NCBI GenBank assembly: GCA_030429685.1
Contig: JAUIEY010000129.1
Coordinates: forward strand, 1-5,738
Direction: 5' to 3'
Length of the DNA: 5,738 nucleotides
Origin: Gammaproteobacteria bacterium
GTDB lineage: Bacteria > Pseudomonadota > Gammaproteobacteria > Steroidobacterales > GCA-2729495
A program made the position numbers and the translations under genes. Each line of letters begins with the position of its first letter. Position 1 is the stretch's first letter. Below are positions 5,229 to 5,738 of the stretch, piece after piece. Under the pieces are notes generated by a model. The model saw only the letters and a program-made list of their open reading frames with translations, was not told the origin of the DNA and did no database searches.

Positions 5229-5738
5229 TCAGGCGGTGTACAGGTATTCGCCGGCGATTTCTTCCGATACAGTCCAGAGCTGCTCTGCCTGCACGTCGTC
5301 CAGCATGCGCGGGTCTGGCATCACGGGGTTGCAGTCGGCAAAGTAGTAGCCGCTGTAGCCCGCCAGTGCAGGCGCAGTGGCTACGTAAGTCTGCGTCCCG
5401 GCGCCGGCTTCCAGAGATTTCATGAAAGTCCAGCCTATCAGCTTGGCGGCCATCAGCTGCCATTTGGGGAAGTGCCGGCCGAGGTTGGTGTTGATGACGC
5501 CGGGGTGCACGCAGTTTGCCGTTGCATCCGTGTCCGCAAGTTTTTTGGCGAGCTGTCGGGTGAACAGCCCGTTTGCCAGTTTGGATTGGCCATACATTTT
5601 CATGGGCGCATAGTCGCGTTCGCCGGACAGATTATCGAACTCGATACCGGCATCGGGCGCTGCCGAATGACCGCTGCTGCTAAGAACCACGAAGCGGCCC
5701 TGGTCAGCGGCAACAGTCTGGTCAACCAGATAGCTGGC
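5229..5738 (-). CDS. Short-chain dehydrogenase/reductase, C-terminal part (5' partial)
   Basis: The frame stays open to the right edge, so the N-terminus with the NAD(P)-binding TGxxxGIG motif is outside the window; 169 residues are visible. Numbering from the window edge: GRFVVLSSSGH (14-24) is the strand with the catalytic Ser region, YGQSK (49-53) is the YxxxK active site with Y49 and K53, and HPGVINTNLGRHF follows as the post-active-site loop. The SSSGH...YGQSKLAN...HPGxxxTNL pattern is typical of the retinol dehydrogenase/WWOX-like branch of classical SDRs. The in-frame GTG at 5690 encodes an internal Val of the strand and is not a start. The substrate cannot be told. The gene is convergent with the bilin reductase-like gene, the stop codons being 14 bp apart, so they are not co-transcribed. 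Confidence 0.9.
   Translation of the reverse strand, partial: ASYLVDQTVAADQGRFVVLSSSGHSAAPDAGIEFDNLSGERDYAPMKMYGQSKLANGLFTRQLAKKLADTDATANCVHPGVINTNLGRHFPKWQLMAAKLIGWTFMKSLEAGAGTQTYVATAPALAGYSGYYFADCNPVMPDPRMLDDVQAEQLWTVSEEIAGEYLYTA

Noticed and set aside
5211..5232. Imperfect hairpin between the convergent bilin reductase-like and SDR genes (CTGAT/ATCAG arms with inner CCG/CGG)
   Set aside because: The arms are short, contain a three-base bulge and no T-run, and partly arise because two opposed TGA stop codons are automatically complementary. Too weak to call a terminator.

Overview
The window looks like a piece of a bacterial chromosome that is fairly GC-rich and densely coded. A TonB-type C-terminal domain and the general style of the proteins suggest a Gram-negative proteobacterium, probably an environmental gammaproteobacterium. 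That is inference: no marker gene is present. I see no RNA genes, insertion sequences, CRISPR arrays or phage genes. No stretch longer than about 70 bases lacks a gene.

Layout. (1) Positions 1-2006, + strand: the C-terminal 667 residues of a large membrane protein that begins upstream. It joins a cytoplasmic Ser/Thr-kinase-like domain, an acidic linker, one membrane helix, a long Glu-Pro-rich spacer and a TonB-type C-terminal domain. (2) Positions 2075-3103, + strand: a luciferase-like (LLM-class) flavin or F420 oxidoreductase with a probable TTG start, behind a GC-rich hairpin. (3) Positions 3090-4436, - strand: a TPR protein ending in a 2-oxoglutarate/Fe(II) oxygenase-like domain. Its 3' end overlaps the LLM gene tail to tail by 14 bp. 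(4) Positions 4437-4497: a 61-bp divergent intergenic region with a perfect TGTAAC-N6-GTTACA palindrome lying over a plausible promoter. (5) Positions 4498-5214, + strand: a 238-residue protein whose pattern matches ferredoxin-dependent bilin reductases (the PcyA/PebA/HY2 superfamily). (6) Positions 5229-5738, - strand: the C-terminal part of a short-chain dehydrogenase/reductase that runs off the right edge.

Four neighbouring genes encode oxidoreductases of four unrelated folds: LLM, 2OG-Fe(II) oxygenase, bilin reductase-like and SDR. The most notable gene is the bilin reductase-like one. That family is best known from cyanobacteria, algae, plants and cyanophages, and nothing here is photosynthetic. 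It shares a short, apparently regulated intergenic region with the TPR/2OG oxygenase gene, so the two may be co-controlled. The second notable item is the kinase-TonB fusion, which would physically link a cytoplasmic kinase to a periplasm-spanning arm. Functional links between these genes are inferred from position only.
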